Positions 1-7,956 of a stretch of 64,000 nucleotides of DNA are shown here, piece by piece (positions within the stretch are counted from its first letter, which is position 1; each line of letters begins with the position of its first letter). A program made the translations under genes and the position numbers. Source of the stretch: CAYNVS01 sp964400725 (GTDB taxonomy: Bacteria; Myxococcota_A; SURF-8; CAYNVS01); the NCBI GenBank assembly GCA_964400725.1, contig CAYNVS010000010.1, positions 1 through 64,000 of the forward strand. The letters are read 5' to 3'. The notes under the pieces are model-generated. The model saw nothing but the letters and a program-made list of their open reading frames with translations, made no database searches and was not told the origin of the DNA.

Positions 1-1
1 C

Positions 2-3000
2 CTTTGCTCTACGAACAAAAAGTGCCAGTCCGGCCTTTGCGTTGGAACGCCTATAGCGTGCGACGACGGCAACCCCTGCACCGACGAGTACTGCGACTCC
101 GCGTCGGGATGTAAATATTCCAATAATTCTAGGCCTTGCAGCCTGGGCGGCAAATGCTCTGTCGGCGATTACTGCTCTGAAGGCGAATGCAAAGCGGGTT
201 CGGCGGTAAACTGCGACGACGGCAACCCCTGCACTCAGGATTTCTGCGACAACGAGCTAGGGTGCAGGCACGTGAACTTTGAAGGAACGTGCGACGACTC
301 CAATAAATGCACGAACAACGACCGCTGTCAGGAAGGAGTGTGCAAAGGGGACGCGCAGACGTGCGACGACTCTAAGGAGTGCACCATCGACTACTGCGAC
401 CCGAAAGTCGGGTGTATTTACGCTCCGAGAACCGGAACATGCAACGACCGCAACGCCTGCACATCCGGCGACGTATGTCAGACCGACGGCTCTTGCAAAG
501 GTTCAGCAATAGACTGCGACGACGGCAACCCCTGCACTTCTCATTATTGCGACCCGCAGGCCGGATGCGTTTATCAGCCCATTAGCGGAACGTGCGACGA
601 CCATAACCCCTGCACGATAAACGACGTCTGCCAAAACGGCGCATGTCTCGGAACCGCAAAACCGTGCGCCGATAACAACATTTGCACCAGCGATTGGTGC
701 GACAGCTCTTCGGGCTCGTGCGAACACGACCCGATAAGCGGTTTGGCATGCGACGACTACAACGCCTGCACCGTCAACGATAAGTGCGACAAAGGACTGT
801 GCGTCGGCGCGCAAAAAATATGTCCAGACGACGGCAACGTTTGCACCGACGAAACTTGCGACCCTGTATTGGGATGCGTAACAACAAACAACTCCGCGTC
901 GTGCGACGACGGCAAATTCTGCGCCGACTCCGACAAATGCGTCGGCGGCGTATGCCTCGGAACGCCTAAAGTCTGCGGAATCAATACGGAATGCGTATCG
1001 TATTATTGCGACGAAATAAACCGCAAGTGCGCTTCGCAGGCCGCGGCTAACGGAACAATCTGCAAGCTGCCAGATCAATCCAACGGAGCCTGCGTGGACG
1101 GCGTTTGCGCGCCGACCTCAAACGCATGCCCCGGACGCGCCGAAATGCTTTTAGCCTCGTCGTTCAATACCTGCGTAGACAGATGGGAAGCGTCGGTCTT
1201 CGCAACGGCGGGCTGCTCCGGAACAAACTACGGAGCCGCCACTGACGATTATCCCGCTGGATTCCCCGACAACGTAGGAGACGGCGGAGGAGTCCAAACG
1301 ACGCCGGTTTACGCATGCTCGCTGCCCGGACTGATTCCCAGCCGATTTATTACTTGGTATCAAGCTAAAAAGGCCTGCGAAAACGTCGGCAAACGTCTTT
1401 GCTCCATTTACGAATGGAAAGAATCGTGCGGAACGGCCGACGGCAGTCTTTATCCTTACGGCTCCGTTTACTCGCCGGGCAAATGCGTGGATAACGCCTA
1501 CGACGCCATTCCCGGCTATCAGGCCGGCTCGGATACGGCGCACACGGCGGGCGAGGCGGCCGGATGCACCAACTCGTGGGGCGGATACGATTTCTCCGGA
1601 AACGTGCGAGAATGGAACTTTACGCAAAACGGCCCCGCGACATATCACGCCTGCATGGGAGGAAGCTACGCCTCGACCGATTTATCCGCTCTTTCGTGCC
1701 AGTCTTCAAGCTACTGCGACGGAAGCAAGGCCTACGAGGACATAGGCTTCCGCTGCTGCCTCGACGTCTCTTCAATCGACGGCGACATTGACGCGGAGAC
1801 GGAGATTGAAACCGAGGCCGAAATCGAAATCGAAGCTGAAGAATTCGAGCTTCCGACTTCCTGCTCGACGGACAACGACTGCCCCGGCCCATACTATTGC
1901 ATGTTTGAACGTTGTCTGCTCGGCTGCACTTCCGACGCCGGATGCAATCCCGGCTACGTATGCGGCGCGCACGGCAGGTGCGTAATACCCGAATACGACG
2001 AAGAGCTTGAACCCGAGTACGACGCCGAAATGGACGAGGAGTACGAAGAAGAATACGAAGAAGAAGAGGAGGAAGAACTCGAAGAGGAAGAAGAACCGGA
2101 ACCGGAAATAGACTCCTACTGCGCCAACGACGACTCGTGCAACCCCGGATGGTACTGCCACCCGACCGGTCATTACTGCACCTACGACTGCACAAGCGAC
2201 AACCAGTGCCCAAGCGGCTACTACTGCCAGATTGAACGCGGAAAATGCGTAATGAGCCCGGAGCTTGACGAGGAATTAAGCGACGTAGAGGAAGAACCGC
2301 AGTGCGTCAACGACTCTCAGTGCCCGATTGGAACTTACTGCAAGAACTACGTCTGCGATTACGATTGCGACGCGTTTATTGCATGCCCGACCGGCAAATA
2401 CTGCAACACCAACCGCGGGCGCTGCGAATGGATAGAATCGGAAGAGGAAGAAACGGGCTGCGTCTATGATACCGACTGCGGTTACGGCTACTACTGCTAC
2501 AACCATATGTGCGTCTTCGAGTGCGCGAACGACTCGCAGTGCTCCAGCGGCTATCACTGCGACGAAGAAAGAGGAAGATGCGTTCAGGATACGACGACCT
2601 GCGTTAGCGACGCGGAGTGCGGCTGGGGACGCTACTGCGACGACTCTTCCAAGACGTGCGTCGTAGGCTGCTCCAGCTCGTCCGACTGCCCATCCGGCTA
2701 CTATTGCGATCCATCCCACGGCAGATGCTACTTCGACTCTGACGGAGACCTAAGCGAAATCGAGACGGAGGAAGAGGTAATCTACTGCTCCATCGACGCC
2801 AACTGCCCGTCATACTACTACTGCTCCACTGCGGGCGTTTGCGCCTCCGATTGCGGTCCCGTTCTCGGCCCGTGCCAGGACGGCTACGAATGCACTAACC
2901 GCGGCAAGTGCGTCGCCATAGAATACGACGAAGAGGAAGAAGAAGAAGTCGATACGTACTGCGGACCGGAGCCGCACCTCAAGCAAAGCTGCTCTTCTGT

Positions 3001-3442
3001 AAGCGACTGCATGCTCAACGGACTGCCGCACGTCATAAAGAGCTCCAACGGCTGCGAGTGTCAGGCGGTAAATACGACGGAGACGGCGACTTCCTACACG
3101 ATGTACTCGCTGATAAGCGGAGTCTGCCAAGTCAACCCCGGCGTCTGCGACAACACGAGCTGCACTTTAAACGCGCAGGTCGCCTGCACTAACAACGTCT
3201 GCGTTTACTCCAGCGATTGCTACGGCGTACGTTACGGATGCTTGCAGACTAGCGACTGCAGTTCGCTATACGGTCTGACCTATCACCATTGCAGCCCCGC
3301 GCCCGGTTGCGGCGTCTGTCAATCGGAATGCTACAAGATAGGCAGCGTAAGCTACGGATGCGTTTCGCCCAAGGACTGTTCCGACGACGGATTCTGCGTA
3401 GATCCGCCGGAAGGGGACGGAGACTCCGGCCCCGTGCAATAA
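2..3442 (+). CDS. Giant Cys-rich exported protein with FGE-like domain, 5' end outside window
   Basis: The frame is open from base 2 with no start visible, so the N-terminus lies upstream; the GTG at 272 is internal to an uninterrupted run of Cys repeats. Three regions follow in order. Up to about base 1120 are Cys-rich repeats of the type CDDGNPCT...CD...GC, familiar from myxobacterial surface proteins. Bases 1127-1773 encode a domain resembling the sulfatase-modifying-factor (FGE) fold, with motifs KRLCSIYEW, YPYG, DFSGNVREW, GGSY and IGFRCC. From 1780 onward, about six CxxDxxC...GYYC...C modules alternate with nearly pure Glu/Asp linkers (for example 1996-2108). No membrane anchor is visible at the C-terminus. 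A surface or secreted adhesive or scaffold role is inferred; catalytic FGE activity is doubtful. A strong terminator follows the stop. Confidence 0.85.
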   Translation, partial: LCSTNKKCQSGLCVGTPIACDDGNPCTDEYCDSASGCKYSNNSRPCSLGGKCSVGDYCSEGECKAGSAVNCDDGNPCTQDFCDNELGCRHVNFEGTCDDSNKCTNNDRCQEGVCKGDAQTCDDSKECTIDYCDPKVGCIYAPRTGTCNDRNACTSGDVCQTDGSCKGSAIDCDDGNPCTSHYCDPQAGCVYQPISGTCDDHNPCTINDVCQNGACLGTAKPCADNNICTSDWCDSSSGSCEHDPISGLACDDYNACTVNDKCDKGLCVGAQKICPDDGNVCTDETCDPVLGCVTTNNSASCDDGKFCADSDKCVGGVCLGTPKVCGINTECVSYYCDEINRKCASQAAANGTICKLPDQSNGACVDGVCAPTSNACPGRAEMLLASSFNTCVDRWEASVFATAGCSGTNYGAATDDYPAGFPDNVGDGGGVQTTPVYACSLPGLIPSRFITWYQAKKACENVGKRLCSIYEWKESCGTADGSLYPYGSVYSPGKCVDNAYDAIPGYQAGSDTAHTAGEAAGCTNSWGGYDFSGNVREWNFTQNGPATYHACMGGSYASTDLSALSCQSSSYCDGSKAYEDIGFRCCLDVSSIDGDIDAETEIETEAEIEIEAEEFELPTSCSTDNDCPGPYYCMFERCLLGCTSDAGCNPGYVCGAHGRCVIPEYDEELEPEYDAEMDEEYEEEYEEEEEEELEEEEEPEPEIDSYCANDDSCNPGWYCHPTGHYCTYDCTSDNQCPSGYYCQIERGKCVMSPELDEELSDVEEEPQCVNDSQCPIGTYCKNYVCDYDCDAFIACPTGKYCNTNRGRCEWIESEEEETGCVYDTDCGYGYYCYNHMCVFECANDSQCSSGYHCDEERGRCVQDTTTCVSDAECGWGRYCDDSSKTCVVGCSSSSDCPSGYYCDPSHGRCYFDSDGDLSEIETEEEVIYCSIDANCPSYYYCSTAGVCASDCGPVLGPCQDGYECTNRGKCVAIEYDEEEEEEVDTYCGPEPHLKQSCSSVSDCMLNGLPHVIKSSNGCECQAVNTTETATSYTMYSLISGVCQVNPGVCDNTSCTLNAQVACTNNVCVYSSDCYGVRYGCLQTSDCSSLYGLTYHHCSPAPGCGVCQSECYKIGSVSYGCVSPKDCSDDGFCVDPPEGDGDSGPVQ

Positions 3443-3453
3443 ACCTTTAAATC

Positions 3454-3484
3454 AAAAGGCCGGAAATATTCCGGCCTTTTTTTT
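3454..3484 (+). terminator. Rho-independent terminator
   Basis: A perfect 12-bp stem (3454-3465 with 3469-3480) closes on a 3-nt loop and runs straight into a T tract. It lies 12 bases after the stop of the giant Cys-rich gene. Confidence 0.9.
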
Positions 3485-3499
3485 GCTTTTAAGGCGCGC

Positions 3500-3528
3500 T
3501 TGACGAGCGGATTAGTTTAGGTTAACTT
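3500..3528 (+). promoter_or_regulatory. Possible sigma-70-type promoter for thiME
   Basis: TTGACG at 3500-3505 is followed after 17 bases by TAACTT at 3523-3528. A start just downstream would place the whole riboswitch in the leader. The -10 match is poor, so this is only a suggestion. Confidence 0.35.
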
Positions 3529-3542
3529 TTAGGTCGTCGCAT

Positions 3543-3624
3543 AGCCCAAGGGGTGGCCTTTAAAAAGGTCTGAGAAAAACCCTTGGAACCTGATCCGGAC
3601 AATGCCGGCGTAGGAATGGGCGCT
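3543..3624 (+). promoter_or_regulatory. TPP riboswitch (THI box)
   Basis: The conserved THI-box segments are all present in order: AAGGGGTG (3548-3555), CTGAGA (3570-3575), ACCCTTGGAACCTGATC (3579-3595) and AATGCCGGCGTAGGAA (3601-3616). P1 can form between GCCCA (3544-3548) and TGGGC (3617-3621). The aptamer ends about 50 bases before the thiM ATG. No T-tracted hairpin lies between them, so control of translation initiation is more likely than attenuation. A second GCCGGC at 3648-3653 could pair with the aptamer copy at 3604-3609 as an alternative fold. Confidence 0.93.
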
Positions 3625-3675
3625 AACCGCGGCTAGGATAAAATCATGCCGGCCTTACGACGCAAGGAGGAAACG

Positions 3676-4485
3676 ATGGATATTACCGCGAAACAAATTT
3701 GGGGAAACCTCGAACTCATTCGAGAGAAAAGACCTTTGATACACAACATTACAAATTTCGTCGTTATGAACGAAACGGCAAACGTCATCCTCTGCGTCGG
3801 CGCCTCGCCGGTAATGGCGCACGCGCCGGAAGAAGTCGCGGAAATGGCTTCGTTCGCGGGCGCGCTGGTATTGAATATCGGCACGCTTTACAACGAGCTT
3901 ATAGAAGCGATGATTATTGCCGGGAAAAAAGCGAACGAGGTCGGAACTCCGGTCGCGCTGGATCCGGTCGGCGCCGGCGCCACGCGCATGCGCACCGAAG
4001 CCGTAAAGCGCATTATGGACAAGGTCAAAATTTCCGTTCTGCGCGCCAACATGGCCGAGGCGATGGCTTGCTCCGGAATGGCGGCGAAAATCCGCGGCGT
4101 TGATTCGCTTGAAAACGGCTCGATGGAAAAAGCCGACGTCGCCCGCGAAATAGCCCGCAGAATCGGTTCGGTTGTAGCCATAACGGGCGCGACCGATTAT
4201 ATTTCGGACGGAACCGACTGTTTCGCCTGCGAAAACGGCCATCCCCTTATGGGGAGCGTAACCGGAACCGGCTGCTCCGTTACGGCAACGACCGGCTGTT
4301 TTCTCGCGGTTGAAAAGAACGCGGCGGCCGCGGCTGCAAACGCGCTTGCATACTTCGCCCTTTGCGGCGAACTGGCGGCGCAAGGAGCCGCAGGGCCGGG
4401 CTCGTTTGAAATAGCTCTGCGCGATAAATTGTACAACGCGACGTTTGAAGAAATTGCGGCGAACCTAAAAACGAGGCGGCTGTGA
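3676..4485 (+). CDS. thiM: Hydroxyethylthiazole kinase
   Basis: ThiM phosphorylates 4-methyl-5-(2-hydroxyethyl)thiazole with ATP, a cytoplasmic thiazole-salvage step in thiamine synthesis. The start at 3676 follows a strong AAGGAGG (3664-3670); an in-frame ATG at 3646 lacks this site and lies closer to the riboswitch. The protein has 269 residues, usual for the family. Family signatures visible are PLIHNITNFVVMN near the N-terminus, GASPVM, LDPVGAGATRMR in the middle and GSVTGTGCSVTA (the catalytic Cys/anion-hole region) towards the C-terminus. The upstream TPP riboswitch fits the role. Its stop overlaps the thiE start by 4 bases (GTGA), implying translational coupling. Confidence 0.96.
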   Translation: MDITAKQIWGNLELIREKRPLIHNITNFVVMNETANVILCVGASPVMAHAPEEVAEMASFAGALVLNIGTLYNELIEAMIIAGKKANEVGTPVALDPVGAGATRMRTEAVKRIMDKVKISVLRANMAEAMACSGMAAKIRGVDSLENGSMEKADVAREIARRIGSVVAITGATDYISDGTDCFACENGHPLMGSVTGTGCSVTATTGCFLAVEKNAAAAAANALAYFALCGELAAQGAAGPGSFEIALRDKLYNATFEEIAANLKTRRL

Positions 4486-5141
4486 GCGGCTGCGCTAAAA
4501 GGCCTAACGTAAGCCTATACCTTGTTACCGACCCTAAACTTACGCTTGGCCGCAGCGAGGCCGAGATTGTCGAAGCGGCGTGCAAGGCTGGCGTTACGTT
4601 AGTTCAGTACCGCGACAAGGACTGCGACGACGAAACTTATACGGCGCGAGGGCGCGAGCTCGCCGCAATCGCGCGTAAATACGACGTACCGCTGCTGCTC
4701 AACGACCGCGTTCATCTAGTCAAAGCGATAGGCGCGGATGGAATACACTTGGGGCAGAGCGACATGCCGCTCGCAAAAGCGCGCGAGACGCTAGGACGCG
4801 ACTGTATAATCGGAGTATCCGCGAGCGACGCGGCGCAGGCCAAGGAAGCGGAAGACGCGGGCGCGGATTACGTCGCGGTCAGCGGCGTGTTTTATACCGA
4901 CACTAAGACGGACATATCGCGCTGGCTCGGGTTGGAGGGAGTAACGGCGATAGCGAAGGCGGTAACCGTTCCCGTCGTCGCCATCGGCGGCATTAAAGCG
5001 GGCAACGCGGCGCAAATAGTAGCGGCGGGCGCGGACGGCGTTGCGGTAGTAACGGCGATTACAATGGCGGAGGATATTGCCGCCGCGACGCGGGAGTTGG
5101 CGGAGGCGGCAAGACAAGGATCCAAACTGCGAACGAAGTAA
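4482..5141 (+). CDS. thiE: Thiamine-phosphate synthase
   Basis: ThiE joins HMP pyrophosphate and thiazole phosphate to give thiamine monophosphate. The protein has 219 residues and starts at a GTG that overlaps the thiM stop. TIM-barrel signatures are clear: YLVTDPKL at the N-terminus, VQYRDKD (phosphate/Mg region), LNDRVHL then DGIHLGQSDMP, GVSASDA, an AVSGVFYTDTKTD loop where many homologues read GPVFPTxTK, and VVAIGGI near the end. It forms a two-gene operon with thiM under the TPP riboswitch. thiC, thiD and thiL are not in the window, so this unit covers salvage and joining only. Confidence 0.96.
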   Translation: MSGCAKRPNVSLYLVTDPKLTLGRSEAEIVEAACKAGVTLVQYRDKDCDDETYTARGRELAAIARKYDVPLLLNDRVHLVKAIGADGIHLGQSDMPLAKARETLGRDCIIGVSASDAAQAKEAEDAGADYVAVSGVFYTDTKTDISRWLGLEGVTAIAKAVTVPVVAIGGIKAGNAAQIVAAGADGVAVVTAITMAEDIAAATRELAEAARQGSKLRTK

Positions 5142-5152
5142 TACATATAAAA

Positions 5153-5179
5153 AAACCCTCCGTAAGGAGGGTTTCTTTT
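5153..5179. terminator. Bidirectional terminator between convergent genes
   Basis: A 9-bp stem (5153-5161 with 5166-5174) has a GTAA loop, an A run on the left and a T-rich stretch on the right. It lies between thiE and the convergent acyl-CoA synthetase and can serve both strands. Confidence 0.88.
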
Positions 5180-5195
5180 TGCGTTGGTCGTTAGG

Positions 5196-6980
5196 CTATT
5201 TGCCGTGGTAAGCCTTGAATATCGGGTCGGCTTCCTGAAGCTGGCGGCGCTGCACCTTGCCTATAAGGTTTTTCGGAACTTCCTCGATAAACTCGATGTA
5301 TCCCGGCACCTTGTAGTGCGTAAGGTTGGTCTTCGCCCATTCCATAAGCTGAGCCTCTGTAATCTTTCCTTTGAATTCCGGCTTGATTACCACCCACGCC
5401 TTAATCTTCTCTCCCGTCTCTTTGTCGGGCAAACCGGCCACGGCGCACTCGGCAACGGCTTCATGCTGAGCCATCAGCTCCTCGACCTCCTTCGGAAAGA
5501 CGGAGTAACCCTTGAACTTAATCAGCTGCTTCTTGCGGTCGTTGAGGTAAACCCTGCCGTTCATGTCCATATAGCCGATGTCGCCGGTAAGGAGCCACTT
5601 CTTTCCGTTCCACTCCATTATGGTCTCGTCGGTTTCTTCCTTGCGGTTGAGATAACCCTGCATCACTTGCGGGCCGGCAACGCACAACTCGCCGATATGC
5701 TTCTCAAGGCTCGGCGTCTCGCCTTCGGGGACTCGCTCTTTCTCTTTGCCGAACTGTCCGCTGTCGAAAATCTTCCACTCGGTTCCGGGGAAGGGAAGGC
5801 CGATGGAGCCGATTACGCGGTTTCCCCAGAAGGGGCTGGCGGAGACGACCGGCGTCGCCTCGGTAAGGCCGTAACCTTCGACCAGTCTGCCGTTTGTTTT
5901 GCGCTCAAACGCCTCCTGAACGTGGCGGTGCAGCGGCCCTGCGCCGGAAACGCACAGAGCCAGCTTTTTATTGATGCCGCTGGACTCGATGCCCGGATGC
6001 TCGGCCAAGCGTTGGAAGAGAACTTCCGCGCCTACGTACATCGTCCTTTCGTCGGGGCAGTATTTCATCACGGTTTCAATCAACTCCTCGTTCTTGGGCG
6101 GGCGCGGGAAAAGAAGCATCCACGCTCCGGCGGCTATCGCCACGTTCATAACGCAAGTCATGGCAAATGAATGGAACAGAGGAATTACGCCGATAACGCA
6201 GGCTCCGACCGCGATTTTATAAAGCCACGCCTTCGATTGCAGCGCGTTGGAAACGCAGTTGAAATGCGTAAGCACGGCGGCTTTCGGGGTTCCGGTCGTT
6301 CCGCCCGTCATCAGGTAAACGGCTATATCGTCCGCGCTTACTTCGATTTTAGGAAGGTTCGGCTTAGTCTTAACCAAATCGGAAAACTTAATAGAATCCG
6401 CGGGAACAGCTCCGGTCGGAATTTTGCCCAACTTTTTGCCGAGTATCTTCTTGACGAAGAACATCTTATTCAAATCAACGATGTTCGTCGTGATGAGAAT
6501 TTTGGCTGGAGAGTCTTTGAAAATCGGGGCGATTTGACCTTCGTACAGCGCGTCGAGAGTTACCACCGCCTTGGCGTTGACCGTTTTTAGCTGGTGCAAA
6601 ACTTCCATGGGCTTGTAAGTGGGGTTGACGCCGGTAACGATGGCTCCAATGCGGCCGCACGCGTAGTAGTTTACTACGTATTGAATGCTGTTGGGCAGCA
6701 TGGCCGCAACTACGTCCCCTTTGCGAATGCCAAGATTATACAGACCGGTCGCGTAGCAATCAACCATTCTGTCTAGTTCCTCGAATGTAACGAAGGTGTC
6801 GAGGAAGCAGATGATTTTTTCGCGCGGCCATTTGCGCGCCGATTCGCGAAGCATGTCGGAGAGCGTCTTCTTCGGAAATAAAATATTTTTGGGCACTTCC
6901 TCAGGCCACCCGGCCTCCTTGGTAAACCAAGGGTTGGACTCGTCAACGAAATACTGATAGCTCTTATCAAGTTTTTCCAT
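5196..6980 (-). CDS. Long-chain acyl-CoA synthetase (AMP-forming), FadD-like
   Basis: An ANL-superfamily ligase of 594 residues, expected to activate fatty acids to acyl-AMP and then acyl-CoA. Motifs occur in order: the P-loop TGGTTGTPKAA at 225-235, the adenine-binding GYGLTEAT, the LTGDIG aspartate, the hinge region DRKKQLIKFKGYSVFP and a C-terminal lysine in NLIGKVQRR that would drive adenylation. It has no signal peptide, so it should be cytoplasmic. AAGGAGG precedes the ATG at 6980. It stands alone, convergent to thiE and divergent from the prepilin gene. Substrate length cannot be read from sequence, and fadD is not assigned as a symbol because several paralogous functions share this layout. 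Confidence 0.92.
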   Translation of the reverse strand: MEKLDKSYQYFVDESNPWFTKEAGWPEEVPKNILFPKKTLSDMLRESARKWPREKIICFLDTFVTFEELDRMVDCYATGLYNLGIRKGDVVAAMLPNSIQYVVNYYACGRIGAIVTGVNPTYKPMEVLHQLKTVNAKAVVTLDALYEGQIAPIFKDSPAKILITTNIVDLNKMFFVKKILGKKLGKIPTGAVPADSIKFSDLVKTKPNLPKIEVSADDIAVYLMTGGTTGTPKAAVLTHFNCVSNALQSKAWLYKIAVGACVIGVIPLFHSFAMTCVMNVAIAAGAWMLLFPRPPKNEELIETVMKYCPDERTMYVGAEVLFQRLAEHPGIESSGINKKLALCVSGAGPLHRHVQEAFERKTNGRLVEGYGLTEATPVVSASPFWGNRVIGSIGLPFPGTEWKIFDSGQFGKEKERVPEGETPSLEKHIGELCVAGPQVMQGYLNRKEETDETIMEWNGKKWLLTGDIGYMDMNGRVYLNDRKKQLIKFKGYSVFPKEVEELMAQHEAVAECAVAGLPDKETGEKIKAWVVIKPEFKGKITEAQLMEWAKTNLTHYKVPGYIEFIEEVPKNLIGKVQRRQLQEADPIFKAYHGK

Positions 6981-7410
6981 TTTTACCTCCTTGGAGCGAT
7001 AACATTCTCTTTCTAAAAATATAAATAAAATTTATCTCATACTGTTTGTTTTAGCAAGATATTTTTTACCCTTTTCTAATGGGCAACGAAATATTTTTTA
7101 ATTATAACTTTAAGGATGCCTTGCTTTCTCAAATCGAGAAAGTAAGCGTGTAAGAAGTTTCTTTTGGGCGGAGTTATGACGTTTTTTGTCAGCGCAAATG
7201 AGGCTTAGAGCAAAAATTGTCAGCAATTTTCCGCTTGCGAGTTTTTAACGCGCTAAAAAGACTAAATAATTTCTCTTTTTTTATTTTTAAAGAGATGATC
7301 AGCGTATTTTTTTTGGTATGCCGATTGCTATTAATTATTAAGGGTTGTTTTTTATACAGGATTGCAGATATGCGTAACCTAAATATTAAAACCAAAAAAC
7401 GGGGCGTCCA
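6981..7410. other. AT-rich 430-base divergent intergenic region
   Basis: No convincing gene. It separates the acyl-CoA synthetase from the prepilin and must hold both promoters. Visible structure: an inverted repeat CTTTCTC (7124-7130)/GAGAAAG (7136-7142), a small hairpin AAAATTG-TCAG-CAATTTT (7212-7229), and T-rich tracts around 7270-7320. A 65-codon reading frame at 7217-7414 lacks a ribosome site and protein-like composition. Confidence 0.5.
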
Positions 7411-7860
7411 ATGAAAAGAAAAGGCTTTTCTTTGTTGGAGTTGATGGTTACGGTGGTCATCGTCGGCATTTTAGCCGCTGCGGGCGTCCCTCTATACGAG
7501 GAATACGTCAAGAAAACCCGCACCGCCGAGGCGAAAAACGCGTTGGGCGACATCTACGCATCTCAATTGATTTTTTACGACGACCCTCTGCTTACCGGCC
7601 CTACTCCTCGTTTTGCGACAAGCCTAAAGGAGCTTGGCTGGAAGATTGAAATTAACCGCGGCGAAAAATTCGTTGGCAAAAAACCGGCTGAATACACATA
7701 CGGAACATCCGAGCCTGCATCCTGCGCCTCGGTCCCGGAAGCCAATGCAAATTACCTGCCCCCAAAATTCGATAAATTAATGATGAGAAACGCGCCGATG
7801 GCGGACGTCGAACAAGGAACTTACACGGCGACTTCTGAGACCATCGGCCTATGTAATTAA
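7411..7860 (+). CDS. Type IV pilin-like prepilin
   Basis: A 149-residue protein with a classical type III signal: short basic leader MKRKG, cleavage before Phe, then FSLLELMVTVVIVGILAA with Glu at mature position 5. The hydrophobic N-terminal helix would anchor it in the inner membrane and pack in a pilus or pseudopilus core. The globular part is short and has two Cys, one mid-domain in PASCAS and one as the penultimate residue (GLCN), which could form the usual C-terminal disulfide loop. Major or minor pilin versus T2SS pseudopilin cannot be decided. No pil or gsp machinery gene is adjacent. The ribosome site is weak (GGGG about 10 bases upstream). A terminator follows. Confidence 0.9.
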   Translation: MKRKGFSLLELMVTVVIVGILAAAGVPLYEEYVKKTRTAEAKNALGDIYASQLIFYDDPLLTGPTPRFATSLKELGWKIEINRGEKFVGKKPAEYTYGTSEPASCASVPEANANYLPPKFDKLMMRNAPMADVEQGTYTATSETIGLCN

Positions 7861-7886
7861 CTTTACTAAATTATCAAATTAAATTT

Positions 7887-7920
7887 AAAAGCGAATTCGG
7901 AAAAACGAATTCGCTTTTTT
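7887..7920 (+). terminator. Rho-independent terminator after prepilin
   Basis: A 13-bp stem (7887-7899 with 7906-7918), 6-base loop and T run to 7920. It is followed almost immediately by the truB promoter candidate. Confidence 0.9.
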
Positions 7921-7921
7921 A

Positions 7922-7950
7922 TTGCCATTGCCGCCGGTTTGCTTTACTTT
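7922..7950 (+). promoter_or_regulatory. Possible promoter giving a leaderless truB transcript
   Basis: TTGCCA (7922-7927) and TACTTT (7945-7950) are separated by 17 bases. The truB ATG at 7957 lies only 6 bases after the -10 element and has no Shine-Dalgarno sequence, as expected for a leaderless mRNA. This is inference from spacing alone. Confidence 0.4.
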
Positions 7951-7956
7951 AGCGGC

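Noticed and set aside
503..1078. 191-codon open frame opposite the giant Cys-rich gene
   Set aside because: A by-product of the Cys-codon bias of the sense strand (TGC reads as GCA on the other strand); no start site or motif.
272..3442. CRISPR-like direct repeats in the Cys-rich gene
   Set aside because: The repeats are in-frame codons of a coding sequence with variable spacing and no conserved repeat-spacer structure.
3655..4383. 242-codon open frame on the minus strand opposite thiM
   Set aside because: It is antisense to a clear thiM, has Arg-rich non-protein composition, and no ribosome site.
5184..6170. 328-codon open frame on the plus strand opposite the acyl-CoA synthetase
   Set aside because: It is the reverse of a well-supported ligase gene and has no family signature.
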